Positions 45,316 through 46,803 of a stretch of DNA of 46,803 nt are shown here, piece after piece. The notes below the pieces were generated by a model. That model worked only from the letters and a program-made list of their open reading frames with translations, did not search any database and was not told where the DNA came from. Location of the stretch: assembly GCA_003021045.1 (NCBI GenBank), contig PXRN01000033.1:1-46803 (forward strand), in the 5' to 3' direction. The DNA is from Halobacteriales archaeon QS_4_69_34. GTDB taxonomy: Archaea > Halobacteriota > Halobacteria > Halobacteriales > Halococcaceae. Both the position numbers and the translations under genes were made by a program. The stretch's first letter is position 1. Every line of letters starts with the position of its first letter.

Positions 45316-46335
45316 TGTGCTGTACGGTAAAGATTTCGTCGGTCACTCATCGGCACTCACCTCGGTTGCGAGCGGGTCGTCGAAGTCGTCCACAGGCGAT
45401 GGCACCAACCTGTCAAACGCGGCGGCTGGCGTCTCCAGGTCGTCCCAGTCGAGGCTCATGTGCGGCCGTTCCTCGTTGTAGAAGGTGAGGAACTCGTCGA
45501 GAGTTCCGAACCGCCAGCGGTGCTTGTCGTAGGTCTGGAAGAACCGCTCGATCTTGCCGTTCGACTGGGGTCGTCCAACCGTGCAGAGGGTGTGCTTGAT
45601 GTCATTGTCGTGGAGGTAGCCTTCGAAGTCGTGATCCAGGCACGGTCGAATATCCTGACGAGGGTTAATGAACTCCGAGCCGTGGTCAGTGATCACTTCC
45701 AGAACCGGGACAGGCGCGTCGAGATTGTCACGGACGCTGGCGAGGAGATCGACGCTTTGCCCGGCGGAGCTGCGGTCGACTTCGATCATGTCGAAGACGC
45801 GCCGAGAGGCGTCGTCTTCGACCGCCAGCACCTGCTGGCCGCGATCGTTGTGGTACCAGTCCATGTGGACGGTGACACCAGCGTGCTCGCGTTCGAAGCG
45901 AACCCACGGGCGTCTGCGTCCCTGTTTGTTTGGATTCTCGCTCACGTGTTCGTACTCCTGTAAGATGGTGTGGATACGGTTGGTGGCGATGCTGAGGCCG
46001 TCCCGGACTCGCAGGACGTGGCCGATGGCCACTGCGCCAGCGCCTCGGCGCTGGCGCAGTTCGAGGATTCGCTGTTCGAGATCGTCGGGATATTCGGCGT
46101 AGGGCTTGCGTCCCGACGTTTCCAGCTGAGGAATCTCGCCGCTGTCGCGGTACTTCTTGACGAGCTGTTGAACCCGTCGGCGAGTGATCTCGAACTGTTC
46201 GGCGACCAGGGCGGTATCCATGTCATGGTCACCAACCCGCTGACAGATCCGGATGACATCGTCCTGGTCAAGTTTCACTTCACCTAGCCGCTCGTCGGGG
46301 AGATAACGCCGACGAAATCTTTGGCGTACACCACA
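45316..46335 (-). mobile_element. Complete IS481-family insertion sequence, 1020 bp
   Basis: Both ends start 5'-TGTG and match over the first 27 bp at 24 positions (inverted repeats at 45316-45342 and 46309-46335), ending TGTG...CACA. One transposase gene fills it. It is flanked by exact 17-bp direct repeats and sits inside an IS4-type transposase gene. The intact ends and gene indicate a recent insertion. Confidence 0.9.
45343..46278 (-). CDS. IS481-family transposase
   Basis: 311 aa. N-terminal helix-turn-helix (about 20-45, TALVAEQFEITRRRVQQLVKKY), then an rve-type integrase core with Asp140 (VTVHMDWYHND), Asp198 (VITDHGSEF) and Glu244 (GRPQSNGKIERFFQTYDKH), the DDE triad, and the closing FLTFYNEERPHMSLDWDD. 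Full length with no lesion, so potentially active. Confidence 0.95.
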   Translation of the reverse strand: MKLDQDDVIRICQRVGDHDMDTALVAEQFEITRRRVQQLVKKYRDSGEIPQLETSGRKPYAEYPDDLEQRILELRQRRGAGAVAIGHVLRVRDGLSIATNRIHTILQEYEHVSENPNKQGRRRPWVRFEREHAGVTVHMDWYHNDRGQQVLAVEDDASRRVFDMIEVDRSSAGQSVDLLASVRDNLDAPVPVLEVITDHGSEFINPRQDIRPCLDHDFEGYLHDNDIKHTLCTVGRPQSNGKIERFFQTYDKHRWRFGTLDEFLTFYNEERPHMSLDWDDLETPAAAFDRLVPSPVDDFDDPLATEVSADE

Positions 46336-46352
46336 AACACCGGCTTAGGCGG
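46336..46352 (+). repeat. 17-bp target duplication, right
   Basis: aacaccggcttaggcgg flush with the right end of the IS481 element; exact copy of 45299-45315. Confidence 0.88.
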
Positions 46353-46803
46353 GCGTTCCCGGAAGAACGGCTGCACACGCTGGCTCGTCAAACTGGTTTC
46401 GTCGAGCGCCAGCGGAAGCGTGACACTGCGGCGCTATTCTGGGCGCTCACACTCGGATTCGCTACGGACGCGGATCGCTCAATAGAGCCATTCCGGCAGA
46501 GTTATTTCCAGGTCCGTTGGTGGCGAACTTACCCTGAGGTATGCTTCGTTTCACGGGTGGTTTGGGGCGTCACTCACGGCGTTTCTCCGCGAGGGCCTCA
46601 ATCATGCTCTGGAAAACCTCTCGTACCCCACGACCGCTTCGACGATCGGCTGGAGCGCTTCCGAGGTGTCCTCGTTCCGGATGTGACCATCGCCACACTG
46701 TACCAGTCACTGAAGGACTTGTTTCCCAGTCGCTCTTCTGAAGGAGATTGTTGGTCGGAGAGCTGGGGCTGTGAAAGCGTAGCGGGCAAGGGTGACGCCG
46801 TGG

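Larger units (their letters stand above)
45268..46803 (+). pseudogene. IS4-type transposase gene, split by an IS481 element and decayed
   Basis: ATG 45268 reads MTHRPPDTVIEHRLRR up to 45315, where the IS481 element (45316-46335) interrupts. After it, allowing for the 17-bp duplicated target, the protein continues AFPEERLHTLARQTGFVERQRKRDTAALFWALTLGFATDADRS, typical of haloarchaeal IS4-family transposases. Beyond about 46508 it shifts frame (GGELTLRYASFHGWFGASLTAFLREGLNHALENL) and again (PHDRFDDRLERFRGVLVPDVTIATLYQSL). So the gene carries at least two frameshifts besides the insertion, and runs off the window end. Confidence 0.85.

Overview
The window is chromosomal DNA of a haloarchaeon (class Halobacteria; genus not determinable). 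Support: very high GC with strong G/C third-codon preference, acidic proteins, many Tat (twin-arginine) and lipobox signals, promoters with TATA-like boxes about 25-30 bp before apparently leaderless start codons, an archaeal-type split glycine cleavage P-protein, a fused haem-copper oxidase subunit I/III, and haloarchaeal insertion sequences.

Layout. 1-6 kb: start of a secreted protein, PEP synthase (ppsA), two lipoproteins and an MfnA-type decarboxylase. 5.7-10.3 kb (minus strand): terminal oxidase operon coxB > fused coxA/C > subunit IV > zinc-ribbon membrane protein > small membrane protein. 10.5-16.9 kb: small proteins, aldo/keto reductase, FAD oxidoreductase, MBL-fold hydrolase, tRNA-Arg(CCT), a damaged tatA, peroxiredoxin and an HD phosphohydrolase. 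17.2-19.6 kb: a Tat-exported subtilase with a dockerin-like tail. 19.7-24.4 kb (minus): glycine cleavage genes gcvT-gcvH and gcvPA-gcvPB. 24.4-30.9 kb: dead IS630-type element, membrane protein, a possible MITE, AhpD-like protein, frameshifted lipid kinase, haloalkane dehalogenase-like hydrolase and an enolase-superfamily enzyme.

31.0-37.6 kb is the most unusual part. It holds a secreted dockerin-like protein, then a run of phosphate-releasing enzymes on the plus strand: a purple-acid-phosphatase-like enzyme and a PhoD phosphatase, each with a dockerin-like tail and joined by a 1-nt stop/start overlap. These are followed by the decayed leader of a third Tat-exported gene and by a glycerophosphodiester phosphodiesterase, with half a dockerin motif just after its stop. 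With the subtilase this makes four intact dockerin-type proteins and one fragment within about 20 kb, and I recognise no cohesin partner here. I read it as a surface phosphate-scavenging set being built and eroded by duplication.

38.1-40.0 kb: sufS and a SufU/IscU-like scaffold. 40.1-46.8 kb: a visibly AT-richer arsenic-resistance island (ArsN2, ArsC, Acr3, ArsR; then an ArsP-like permease, a second ArsR and a small Cys-rich protein), entered past a 14-bp inverted-repeat pair. It ends at a complete IS481-family element inserted, with a 17-bp target duplication, into an already decayed IS4-type transposase gene. Several loci are broken in this sequence (tatA, the lipid kinase, RidA, IS630 and IS4 transposases); some single-base breaks could be sequencing errors.
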